DNA of 64,000 bases from Clostridium gelidum (GTDB lineage: Bacteria > Bacillota > Clostridia > Clostridiales > Clostridiaceae). The translations under genes and the position numbers were made by a program. Location of the stretch: positions 4,249,001-4,313,000 of the forward strand of contig NZ_AP024849.1 in NCBI RefSeq assembly GCF_019977655.1. Reading direction: 5' to 3'. The notes below the pieces were generated by a model. It saw only the letters and a list, made by a program, of their open reading frames with translations. It ran no database searches and was not told the origin of the DNA. Below are positions 33,951 through 42,273 of this stretch, piece by piece. The first letter of the stretch is position 1. Each line of letters starts with the position of its first letter.

Positions 33951-36173
33951 TTACTCATTCCCAAGTACAGTTTTTCTTAATAAAAATAAATCTGCTGAAT
34001 TAACTCTTGTATCATTATTTAAATCAACATTTTCAGCTTTTATTGGAACTGTTGGATCTAATATATATTTTTGCAATGTAATATAATCTTGAATGTCAAC
34101 TGCTCCATCTCCATTTGCATCTCCAGGTAATTTATTATCAATTATTTCTTTTGATAAAATTGAAAAAGTACCATTTGCTATAGCTGCTTCTGATTCTGCC
34201 CAAAAACGATGATATTTAAATGTTGGTGCAGTTCCATTCTTATAAGCCTCTTCTACTTTTGCAAAGTCAGGATCTTGTTTGTATTTAGAACGAATATCTA
34301 AGAAACTTACACCAGATTTAATTTCATCACCATTAGGCATTTTTCCAGTCCATCCATCTGGAGTATATACTTTTGTGTCAAACATTTTGCTATAATCTGC
34401 ACGTTCTTCTTTAACTGATAATCCTTTATCATCTTGGTTCAAATTCCACATACGATCAAGAAGTTCTTTTGCTAAATTTGTATAAGATGCATCATAAGTT
34501 GAATGCTTACTCTTTCCTACACTATAGTACATTAATGTATTAGCTAATGATGATGTTACTCCAATATCTTGTGAATAATCTTTTACCTTAACATGAAGAC
34601 CTGAATTGCCTGTATAATTTCCATCCCATGTATCTGGCTCTCCTGACCAAGTTAAGTTATTTGGTACTGCATAAGTTCCATCTGCATTAAGTTTAACTAC
34701 GCTTTTAACCCATTTTGACCATTTATCAAGTATTGCTTCTGCTCTCTTATCTCCTGTCTTATAATAAAGTTCAGCAACACGTTGCATTGACCATGTTTGC
34801 ATACCAAACCAGTTATTACTTGGTGGATCACGATATACAGGTGCCCAGTCATAAGCCATACCATAGAAGGTTGGTGTTCCTTCTGGATATTTGCTATAAC
34901 TTCCACTTTCTGTAGTTAATGAATTAGTTGCTCCACCTGCTATTCCGCCTTCTGAAGACTGTAACCATTGATAAAATTCTAATTGACGATCTAAACTCTT
35001 ATCCCAATCAGATTGACCATTTGTTGATTTAGGTTTAAAGTCGCTATCTTTTGACAATACCCATGCTGCCATTGGGTTTTGATATCCAAAGTGATTATGA
35101 CTACTTCCAATCTTCCAAGACCAGCCACCATCAGCTCCACCGCCCCAAGCATAGTACCATGACATTAAATAAGATTGACTAGTATTTGACGGATTATCTG
35201 TTCCTACACCAATAGGTTTGAAGTATTTATCAAACATAGAATATCTTAAATAATCTCCCATTTTTGTTGCCTTAGTTACATATTTACTAACATCTTTACC
35301 TTGAGACTTTGCCCATTCATCAGCCCAATATGTTGCCTGTATCGCACGTGCATCTGCATCTGGTGCATCTGTATAGCGCCATTGTTTAGAATAATTATTA
35401 TCTCCTGTAAATAAATCTAAGAACCCATTTTTTCCGCCTGATTTAAATGCTTCATATGAAGGTTGAGGTATTGTTTTAAAACATGATTCTTCTTGTCCTC
35501 TTTGGAAAGTATTTATATATGATGGTGCCGTACTTTTTTCATCTCCACGGTTGCCAAATCCATACCAATTATCAACATCAAGAAGCCAATGCATTCCATA
35601 CATTTCACTTGATCCATATGCATTCTTTAATTCGCTACTAATTGGATCCTTTCCAACTGGCGCTCCAAATTGTAATTTACTTGGATACTTATTTATAGTT
35701 GGATATTCATTTGCAAGTGTTGCTGGACTATCAGGCTTATATGAATTCATTCCAGTTTGATCTTGGCCATGAGGTATGATGTATTTATCTGCTGATTCCC
35801 ATGCATCTCCAAAATTAGACCAATTATTTGTGAATTTTCCGTACATTGCTTCTAACCACATATAGTAACTATAAGCTTCACTAGTTGTTTCATGCCCATA
35901 ATCAGGTGCTTCACACATTAATGTTTCTACTGAATGATAAGGAACCTTCAAAGTTTTTCCATCTTGAGTTATATCTCTGAAATATCCATTTTTTGAATCA
36001 TGGATTTTTCCCCATAAGCTTATAAAACGTTGTTGGTATTCATCAGTTGCTGTAGTAGTTGTTGAAACCTTTTCAATTGTAGCTGCCATAGCTGCACTAC
36101 TAAATACTGATGTAAAACAAATTGTTGAGCACATAATAGATGCAACTATTATTTTTAATTTCGCCTTTATCAT
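33951..36173 (-). CDS. cellulosomal GH48 processive cellobiohydrolase with type I dockerin
   Basis: Secreted 740-aa exocellulase, the hallmark cellulosomal enzyme that releases cellobiose processively from chain ends. It has a signal peptide (ending AAMAA, about 31) and a GH48 domain (about 44-670). GH48 landmarks are EAPDYGHETTSEAYSYYMW, carrying the catalytic acid Glu pair near residues 95-99, DADARAIQATYWADEWA, and GGWSWKIGSSHNHFGYQNP. The C-terminal dockerin (about 680-740) has loops ANGDGAVDIQDYITLQKY and LNNDTRVNSADLFLLRK. GGGGG precedes the ATG. It is the first enzyme gene after the scaffoldin, and GH9 follows 30 bp downstream. The length is normal and no lesions were seen. Confidence 0.97.
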   Translation of the reverse strand: MIKAKLKIIVASIMCSTICFTSVFSSAAMAATIEKVSTTTTATDEYQQRFISLWGKIHDSKNGYFRDITQDGKTLKVPYHSVETLMCEAPDYGHETTSEAYSYYMWLEAMYGKFTNNWSNFGDAWESADKYIIPHGQDQTGMNSYKPDSPATLANEYPTINKYPSKLQFGAPVGKDPISSELKNAYGSSEMYGMHWLLDVDNWYGFGNRGDEKSTAPSYINTFQRGQEESCFKTIPQPSYEAFKSGGKNGFLDLFTGDNNYSKQWRYTDAPDADARAIQATYWADEWAKSQGKDVSKYVTKATKMGDYLRYSMFDKYFKPIGVGTDNPSNTSQSYLMSWYYAWGGGADGGWSWKIGSSHNHFGYQNPMAAWVLSKDSDFKPKSTNGQSDWDKSLDRQLEFYQWLQSSEGGIAGGATNSLTTESGSYSKYPEGTPTFYGMAYDWAPVYRDPPSNNWFGMQTWSMQRVAELYYKTGDKRAEAILDKWSKWVKSVVKLNADGTYAVPNNLTWSGEPDTWDGNYTGNSGLHVKVKDYSQDIGVTSSLANTLMYYSVGKSKHSTYDASYTNLAKELLDRMWNLNQDDKGLSVKEERADYSKMFDTKVYTPDGWTGKMPNGDEIKSGVSFLDIRSKYKQDPDFAKVEEAYKNGTAPTFKYHRFWAESEAAIANGTFSILSKEIIDNKLPGDANGDGAVDIQDYITLQKYILDPTVPIKAENVDLNNDTRVNSADLFLLRKTVLGNE

Positions 36174-36207
36174 TGTAAATACCCCCTATTATAATTTTTT
36201 GTTTTGT

Positions 36208-36245
36208 ATTGGCTAAATCTTAATTTTTATTAAAATTTAGCCAAT
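36208..36245 (-). promoter_or_regulatory. intercistronic stem-loop between scaffoldin and GH48
   Basis: ATTGGCTAAAT (36208-36218) pairs with ATTTAGCCAAT (36235-36245). No T run follows on the minus strand, so it is unlikely to terminate. It may be an mRNA processing or stability element setting scaffoldin:enzyme ratios, as proposed for cip-cel operons. Confidence 0.55.
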
Positions 36246-36328
36246 ACCTTAATTAAATCTAATTAAAATATTGTTCTTGAATTAAAATACACAAACATCT
36301 AAATAAATTAATAGTTCTGTTTACATTA

Positions 36329-37855
36329 TTATTTAATATTTATACTTCCACTAGCAAAATCAACTTTTAATTCTTTTCCATTAATGTCATAGAACGAATG
36401 ATCATCATTATTAAATTCAATTGCTGTTGATCCTTTTGCTGCAGTATCTTTTATTTTTAATTGGATATTTGTTAATACTCCATCAGTTTTTATTGTTTCT
36501 GTATCATTCATAGCATTATCCATAAATATTACAGATATTATTTTTGTATCTGGATATACACCATATACAAAATTTACACTTGGATTTGTAATTGCAGTGC
36601 CGGCTTCTACTTTTACTACTTCAACTACATTTGGATCATATTTAATTCTATATCCAAAGTTTGCTATTCCTGCTTCTGGTGTTCCAGTTAGTGTAACAGG
36701 TAAATTTATAGTATCTCCAGGTTTTGCTTCAATTTTCCCTATACCTGCAATTAGATTTTGACTTATTTGACCACTAGTAACAACAAAAGTCTTCGATTTC
36801 CCTTTACTAAAATTAAATGTAAGATCTGTAGCTTGTCCATCTACAAGAGTATCTAAATAAGCCTGTTTTAATGTTACTATATTTCCATTTAGTATATAAT
36901 CAGTACCTGCTTTTAGAATTACATCTTTATTTTTAATGTCAACCAATGTATTACCATTCAATGTCATTCCAACATCTATATCTGCCTTGTTATTTTTATA
37001 GTAAACTCCTGAAGTTGTTGTTATTAATGAGTCAATTTCATCTGAATCAATAACACTAATATTTAATTTTTGAGCTGCCCCTTTACTAAAATTAAATGTC
37101 AATATCTTATCTCCTGCTGGTAGTTTTGAAAGATAATTCTGTTTGATTACTACGGAACCTGCAGCATTAACCTTATAATCTGTATCTTTTATTAAATCTG
37201 TAATACCTTCAAAGGTATTCCCATTAAGTTCCATATTAATATTTATGTCAGATAAACTTGTTTTGTTAACGACTACATTTGTTTCGCTTAGTTTAGAATC
37301 TGTAACACTTCCTTTATCTGGTAAAGTTCCCCATGTTACTATGTTGTTAACTAATACAGTAACATTACCTGCCTTATTGTATGAATAATCATTACTTTGA
37401 TTATAATTTGACCACTCACTATTAGTTAAAGCGCTTTGAATTGACACTGTATCTCCTGGTGTAATTGTTCCAGCAGCACTATCAAAACTTATTTCAATAT
37501 AGGTGTCAGCGTTTTCAATAGGGCTTTCCATTTTTACAACTGTTCCTTTTACGTATGTTGTAATATCTTTATATTGATTAGTTATGTTGGCACTATAACA
37601 ATGAAATTCTTCTCCTTTTTTATTATCATTTGTATAATAGTATCTTATCTTTACATCTGATAAGTTAATTGTTTCACTCCCTGTATTCGTAACTTTATAG
37701 GTTCCAGTTATTGAATTTGTAGATGCTTGCGCTGACACGTTTGTTAATTCTAAACCCATCTTACTGTTTGTATTAGCTGCAAATCCAGGTGCAGAATATA
37801 AACTTGCTGAAATTACTGCTGCTGCCATGATAGTAAAAATTTTTAATCTTTTCAT
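36329..37855 (-). CDS. minimal scaffoldin: CBM3-X2-X2-single cohesin
   Basis: Secreted 508-aa scaffoldin that carries dockerin enzymes to cellulose. Modules are a signal peptide (ending GFAA), a family 3 CBM (about 30-175), two X2 (CBMX2) modules (about 180-272 and 273-363, each closing with LTFNFSKG), and one type I cohesin. The CBM3 contains ETINLSDVKIRYYYTND and DTYIEISFDSAAGTITPGD. The cohesin (about 367-508) contains AKPGDTINLPVTLTG, FGYRIKYDPNVVEVV and GVLTNIQLKI. The C-terminus is the cohesin end, with no dockerin, SLH or sortase signal. The start is placed at 37855, where AAAGG is 9 nt upstream; the ATG three codons earlier abuts it. It heads the operon with GH48 and GH9. Most scaffoldins carry several cohesins. 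Confidence 0.93.
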   Translation of the reverse strand: MKRLKIFTIMAAAVISASLYSAPGFAANTNSKMGLELTNVSAQASTNSITGTYKVTNTGSETINLSDVKIRYYYTNDNKKGEEFHCYSANITNQYKDITTYVKGTVVKMESPIENADTYIEISFDSAAGTITPGDTVSIQSALTNSEWSNYNQSNDYSYNKAGNVTVLVNNIVTWGTLPDKGSVTDSKLSETNVVVNKTSLSDININMELNGNTFEGITDLIKDTDYKVNAAGSVVIKQNYLSKLPAGDKILTFNFSKGAAQKLNISVIDSDEIDSLITTTSGVYYKNNKADIDVGMTLNGNTLVDIKNKDVILKAGTDYILNGNIVTLKQAYLDTLVDGQATDLTFNFSKGKSKTFVVTSGQISQNLIAGIGKIEAKPGDTINLPVTLTGTPEAGIANFGYRIKYDPNVVEVVKVEAGTAITNPSVNFVYGVYPDTKIISVIFMDNAMNDTETIKTDGVLTNIQLKIKDTAAKGSTAIEFNNDDHSFYDINGKELKVDFASGSINIK

Positions 37856-38114
37856 TGAAATCATCCTTTCACTTCTTTTTTAATAAAATAGTTAAATCTT
37901 TATGATTAAAAACTTCCCCTTTTCACCCCCTAATATATAATTTTTTATTAAGTATATACAATCGATATCAAAAATAATATCTAATTTTTTTTAATAAAGA
38001 TTGTAACCTTATTATCTCACTAATTTTACATTTTTTGTTTCAATTATCACATACTGTCTTTTTCATGTCATATAACTTATTATATTCCCTAAATTTACAT
38101 TTAAGCTAATATTA

Positions 38115-38142
38115 TCATATTTTGTGCATTACACTTGACAAT
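38115..38142 (-). promoter_or_regulatory. candidate promoter of the scaffoldin operon
   Basis: On the minus strand, TTGTCA (38142-38137) and TATGAT (38120-38115) are separated by 16 bp, about 260 bp upstream of the scaffoldin start. This would give a long AT-rich 5' leader. Confidence 0.5.
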
Positions 38143-38154
38143 TAACTCCTTTTG

Positions 38155-38169
38155 TATAAACGTTTTCAT
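38155..38169 (-). promoter_or_regulatory. cre-like site upstream of the scaffoldin promoter
   Basis: The minus strand reads ATGAAAACGTTATAC, matching the cre pattern at 13 of 15 positions and lying just upstream of the candidate -35. It is weaker than the GH10 and agrD sites. Confidence 0.4.
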
Positions 38170-38225
38170 TTTCTATAATCCTCTCTTCTATTAATTACAA
38201 TTATATTTTAATTGGCGAACATTGC

Positions 38226-38583
38226 CTATTTTAGTATTTGTATATATTGAAACATAACCTGACTTGCTGCTTTACTATATCCAATTGTGTCAACTTCTTG
38301 TACTCCTTCGATCTTTGTGAATGTTTCACCATAATCTTTAGAGTGCCACATTCCATATATTCCTTCTTTTTCACTTCCACTAGTTAACCATATTTCACCT
38401 TCTTTGCCGGGAACTGCTTTAAACTCATCTATTCCAGTCTTAGGAATTCCACTTGCATTTGTCTCTTTAAATGTTGCCCCACCATCATTACTTCTGTATA
38501 ATTTTCCATTTAAGAATCCATAAAACACCTTTGGATTTACACGATTTGAAGCTACCTTAGCTCCGTTTGGAATTCCAGTACGA
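38226..38583 (-). pseudogene. GH74 xyloglucanase remnant (C-terminal propeller fragment)
   Basis: About 118 codons in one frame read TGIPNGAKVASNRVNPKVFYGF, then YRSNDGGATFKETNASGIPKTG, then EGEIWLTSGSEK and GMWHSKDYGETF. These are BNR/Asp-box repeats typical of GH74 xyloglucanases. Two stop codons stand directly upstream, both ends of the family are missing, and there is no start signal. The intact enzyme would have been another cellulosome-type glucanase upstream of the scaffoldin gene. It is a deletion remnant. Confidence 0.7.
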
Positions 38584-38704
38584 TGTTATTACTCCACTTG
38601 ATTGATTATCTAAAGCAGGCTGAACCTCAACAACTATATAATTAGTTCCACTCATGCAAATTTATGTTTTTTCATAGTTTATGTAAAATACTTAATAATA
38701 AAAT

Positions 38705-38737
38705 AAGGAAATATGACTATAATAATCATATTTCCTT
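38705..38737 (-). terminator. terminator of the PL9 pectate lyase gene
   Basis: A 12-bp perfect stem (38705-38716 with 38726-38737) is followed by TTATTTTATTATT on the minus strand. Confidence 0.75.
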
Positions 38738-38869
38738 ACCTTGTTTTATTATTAAAAAATAATATTATGTTTAATTATGAGCTCAATAGTATACTTTTTA
38801 AAATCTAGATAATTTCCTGCCAATTTAGCTAATGAAATATTATCCATTGTTATTTCGTCTGTATCTATG

Positions 38870-39904
38870 CTATTTTACAGTTGGGCTATTTGTTACTTTA
38901 GCTCCTGAAAGATTATTTTTGTTTGCTCCTGCACCTGTAGATGTACACCCATCAATTATAGCAGTACCAAATGTAATTGTCTTTCCTAAAGCAGATGGTG
39001 TACCTGTAGCTGGGAATTGATAATTACCTAAAAGATTATTGTCACTATTACATCTTGTCATTGTAACAACACCAGTTTGGTTATTTCTATCAAATCCAGC
39101 TCCTGTATTTCCTGATGCTGTACAACCAATAAGTACATGATTTAATGCATCTGCATGTGCAGGTTGACCTGGAGTTTTATTATCTATTCCTCCAACTTTA
39201 AATCCATTTCCATCACCTTTTATTCCGTTACAAATTCCATTTTTAATAGCCTTACAGTTTGTAAATTTTACAGCTCCATGAGCAGCATATAAGTCATATC
39301 CATCATCTGAATTTCCTTGTGCTGTACAATCTGTTAATATATTTCCTACACCTGAGTGTAATTTAATTGCAAATCCATCTGCATTTTCACCCAACTTTGT
39401 TTTATCTGTTTTATACTGATCGCAATTGTCATGAGAATTAACTCCTGTTAATGTATTATAAGAAGCTCCGTTTGATAATTGAACTCCTGCATCATTATTA
39501 TTATGAACATTTAAGTTTGTAAAAAAGTTTTTTGTTCCTTCTACATATATCCCATTATCACCTGCATTATAAATTTCTAAATCTGCAATAGTAGATCCAG
39601 TACCATTAACCACAAATCCTCTTTTTCCGTTAACTTTCCCAGTTTTAGAGAAATCAATTTTGCCTTTCCCAGTTTTACCTGTTATTGTTACTCCTGATGG
39701 TACAGTTATTGAACCAGCTGTTACAGTTCCACTAATAGTAATAGTATCTCCTGGTTTAGCGTTAGCTATAGCAGCTTCTAAAGAACCTCCTACAGTAACT
39801 GGGATAGTTGTAGCTGCATAAGCAGTTGTACTTGGTAATAAACTTCCTCCTGTAACCATTACTCCTAGAGCTGCCATTAAACATAATTTTTTGATATTTT
39901 TCAT
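38870..39904 (-). CDS. secreted pectate lyase, PL9 family
   Basis: 344-aa exported right-handed parallel beta-helix protein. It has a signal peptide (MKNIKKLCLMAALGVMVTGG... ending AYAA) followed by a domain-start motif SLEAAIANAKPGDTITISGT. PL9 signature strands are GENADGFAIKLHSGVGN, CTAQGNSDDGYDLYAAHG and GDGNGFKVGG. The Asp residues of NSDDGYDL and ENADGF correspond to the calcium/substrate cluster of PL9 lyases. It cleaves polygalacturonate by beta-elimination and has no dockerin. A cre/LacI-like palindrome (39941-39955) lies 37 bp upstream of the start codon, and a terminator follows. Confidence 0.9.
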   Translation of the reverse strand: MKNIKKLCLMAALGVMVTGGSLLPSTTAYAATTIPVTVGGSLEAAIANAKPGDTITISGTVTAGSITVPSGVTITGKTGKGKIDFSKTGKVNGKRGFVVNGTGSTIADLEIYNAGDNGIYVEGTKNFFTNLNVHNNNDAGVQLSNGASYNTLTGVNSHDNCDQYKTDKTKLGENADGFAIKLHSGVGNILTDCTAQGNSDDGYDLYAAHGAVKFTNCKAIKNGICNGIKGDGNGFKVGGIDNKTPGQPAHADALNHVLIGCTASGNTGAGFDRNNQTGVVTMTRCNSDNNLLGNYQFPATGTPSALGKTITFGTAIIDGCTSTGAGANKNNLSGAKVTNSPTVK

Positions 39905-40369
39905 AATGTATATCCCCCTTTTATTTTAATTAATAACAATTTGTTAACGTGAACAGTTAGCGGAACTTTTTATGCTTTCTTAATATTTTTATGTAATTAT
40001 TTAAACCTTAGTAGCTTAAGTTGTTTTTATGCTTTTATTTTTTCACAACCAACTTACAATATTACTTTAACATTTTATTTTTTACTAGTAAATATCTATA
40101 TCTTCAAGTAATATTTTTTATGCTTATTATACAAAACAAATGGTATAATTGCATTTTACGACAAGTTTTTGTCATTTAGCTACATATATCTAGCATGATT
40201 TGCTCTCTCTTCGCGACAATAAATTACCTTTCTTACTAAATAGTTTTTTGCAATTTAACAAGAAAGGCAATTTATTTTTAATTCATTAAATTTATATTTA
40301 TTTTATTACTTAACGCTTTAAATAATCCAATTAATTAACATTACAACTTAGTTATAAATACACATAAAA
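39905..40369. other. PL9 upstream region: operator-like palindrome and long inverted repeat
   Basis: TTGTTAACGTGAACA (39941-39955) is a LacI/cre-like palindrome near the pectate lyase start. Farther upstream, 17-bp arms with one mismatch (40218-40234 and 40260-40276) form a long hairpin between the pectate lyase promoter and the alcohol dehydrogenase remnant, perhaps its former terminator. No ORF is seen. Confidence 0.45.
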
Positions 40370-40840
40370 TTAAAATGCCGCTTTAAAAATGTTAATAATA
40401 TTATTTTCATCAAGTGGTTTAAAGGCATATTTAAAATATGGATTCATAGCTTTCTTTGCCATTATTTCGAATTTTTCTTCTTCAATTCCAACTTCTCTTA
40501 AAGTACTTGGAATTCCGAGTTCTTTAAAAAATTGAGTTGTTTTCTCTATTGCAATATTTGCTATTTCGAAATTTTCTAAATTTTTATCTATGTTCCAAAC
40601 ATTTATTCCATATTGTGCAAATTTATTAACAGTAGTATCATCTAAAGAATATTTCATCCAATGAGGTGTTAGTATTGCAAGTCCTACACCTTGTGTATGG
40701 CTAAAATAATTTCCAAAAATATGACTCATAATATCTGCTGTTTGATTTTTAGGTACTGAGTATGTATACTCTGGATCTAAAATTGAAGCTTTTGGTTTCA
40801 TGTTGATGATAATCTCCATAATCATTATTATATAAGACAT
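40370..40840 (-). pseudogene. iron-containing (butanol) alcohol dehydrogenase remnant with internal deletion
   Basis: The frame encodes KPKASILDPEYTYSVPKNQTADIMSHIFGNYF and then jumps directly to SHTQGVGLAILTPHWMKYSLDD and the normal C-terminus. In BdhA/B-type enzymes about 80 residues lie between these, including metal-binding His residues. The N-terminal nucleotide-binding half is also absent; a short unrelated start (MSYIIMIMEI) precedes the homology. At 156 aa against about 390, this is a non-functional remnant. Confidence 0.8.
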
Positions 40841-40849
40841 TCTTATATT

Positions 40850-41143
40850 TTAATTTACATTTATATATGAAGTAATTATATCTTCAATTTTACCTGAAGC
40901 GCCTCTTATAACTTCAATATTGGCTTCCTTTAATGCATCCAAAGCTCTTTAACCAATTCCACTAGCAATAACTAAATTAACTTTTTCTTTCCTAAGTAAG
41001 TCCGTAAGTCCACCATGGTTGTGTTGAAGATTTTCAGTGGATAGCTCTTTAGTTTCAGTTATCTTGTTGTCCTCTACTGCTACAATTTGAAAGCTCTTAC
41101 TCTTTCCGAAATGTTGATTAATCATGTCTTCGTTTTTTTGCAT
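40850..41143 (-). pseudogene. NifX/NifB-like dinitrogenase cofactor family protein, disrupted
   Basis: The first 64 codons read MINQHFGKSKSFQIVAVED...LQHNHGGLTDLLRKEKVNLVIASGIG, then an in-frame TAA (40949-40951), then RALDALKEANIEVIRGASGKIEDII in the same frame. Family members read GIGGRAL here, so one substitution created the stop. Upstream, the expected MKIAIA start reads ATT AAA ATT GCA ATG after an AGGAG site. The original start codon has therefore also mutated. Both lesions mark a recent pseudogene. Confidence 0.75.
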
Positions 41144-41167
41144 TGCAATTTTAATATTTTATCTCTC

Positions 41168-41850
41168 CTAGCTAAATCTCGTGTAACATACACTAAATGG
41201 ATTTATCTTTCTATCATCTAAATTAGAAATCTTTCTTGTAGCTTTTTGGTAAATATGAAATAAGTCTAATTGATATTGAACTGATTCATCTATATCAATT
41301 TCCTTACTTATCCAAGCAGCTCCATCACCATTTAAGATTCTAGTTTTTAAATAGTCCATATTATATATTTGAGCAATTCCACTATTGACAACAGCATCAA
41401 ATTGTTCTGGTTTATCATATCCTGCAAAATATAGCGTGTTTATAGTTTTATATCTTTTACTTTCAACTGTTTCTGGTTGCCACCCTTCATAAACTTTAAC
41501 TAATTTAATTTCTTTTTTATTTTTTTCACCTTGTATTGATAAAAATAGTCCGTCCTTTTCTTCAAAAAGAATTTCTACTTGATTTTCACCTTTCAGTTCA
41601 TTGTTAAAATATTTTTGTATTCTTTCCACTTCAGAACTTTTTAAAAGTTCTCCAATATCAGATACACGATTTTTAATTGTTTGATGACTAGGATTGCAAA
41701 GCACTAAAGAGTCATTTTGTTTACTCACATTTCTAAAGGATTCTGCTGACGCTTCGGTTACTAAATTTACAGCTTGCTTAAGAGTTGATTTTCCCAAAAG
41801 ATCGATATTTAATATCTCATCTAATAAGAAAGTTGGTTTAAATTTATTTC
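41168..41850 (-). pseudogene. ISLre2-family transposase remnant (UPF0236)
   Basis: The frame encodes FLLDEILNIDLLGKSTLKQAVNLVTEASAESFRNVS, then KNRVSDIGELLKSSEVERIQKYF and AQIYNMDYLKTRILNGDGAAWISKEI, ending soon after YQKATRKISN. This matches the N-terminal and middle part of ISLre2-type transposases (about 450 aa). The C-terminal third and both element ends are missing, and the only start would be an internal TTG. Confidence 0.75.
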
Positions 41851-41885
41851 AACTTATTTTTCTATATCCCTATTGCTATTAAAAA

Positions 41886-41930
41886 AGACCTAAACTAACA
41901 CAAAAAATCACTTGTGCTAATCTAGGTCTT
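41886..41930. terminator. stem-loop near the transposase remnant
   Basis: AAGACCTA ... TAGGTCTT arms with a further AACACAA/TTGTGCT inner pairing, at about 41886-41930. It was probably a transposon-end or terminator hairpin. Confidence 0.45.
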
Positions 41931-42083
41931 GCATGCTTTCCAGTCACAATCCTATAACTTCTATTTATTATATTTTATAATAACTTTTACTTTAATAACA
42001 GTTATAGTGGTATTTTTTCCTGTACTTATTACCACTGCCTCAACTTGAAATATTACATTAACATCATAGGTAAATTTCACTTT

Positions 42084-42273
42084 AAATATTTTCCGTGCCA
42101 CCTGAAGCTTTTAGTATATCTGATAACATAAAATTTCCTAAAAGGTTATTCATAGAAGCTTTTTTATAATACCCTTGATATACTTTTTTTTCAACCTGTG
42201 ACTGACCATCATAAGAAGTACAATATACCTGCTCTTTATTTATATCTGCATTTTCAACTTTGTTATTACCCGA
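42084..42273 (-). pseudogene. dockerin-like tail after the CE1 esterase stop codon
   Basis: In the same frame as the esterase and immediately after its TAA, the sequence reads SGNNKVENADINKEQ. VENADINK is the start of the second calcium loop of type I dockerins (compare AENVDLNND and KENADINKD in the cellulosomal genes). It continues for about 45 codons of unrecognised sequence (VYCTSYDGQSQVEKKVYQGY...). This suggests that an ancestral esterase carried a dockerin since lost by deletion and a stop. Confidence 0.5.
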
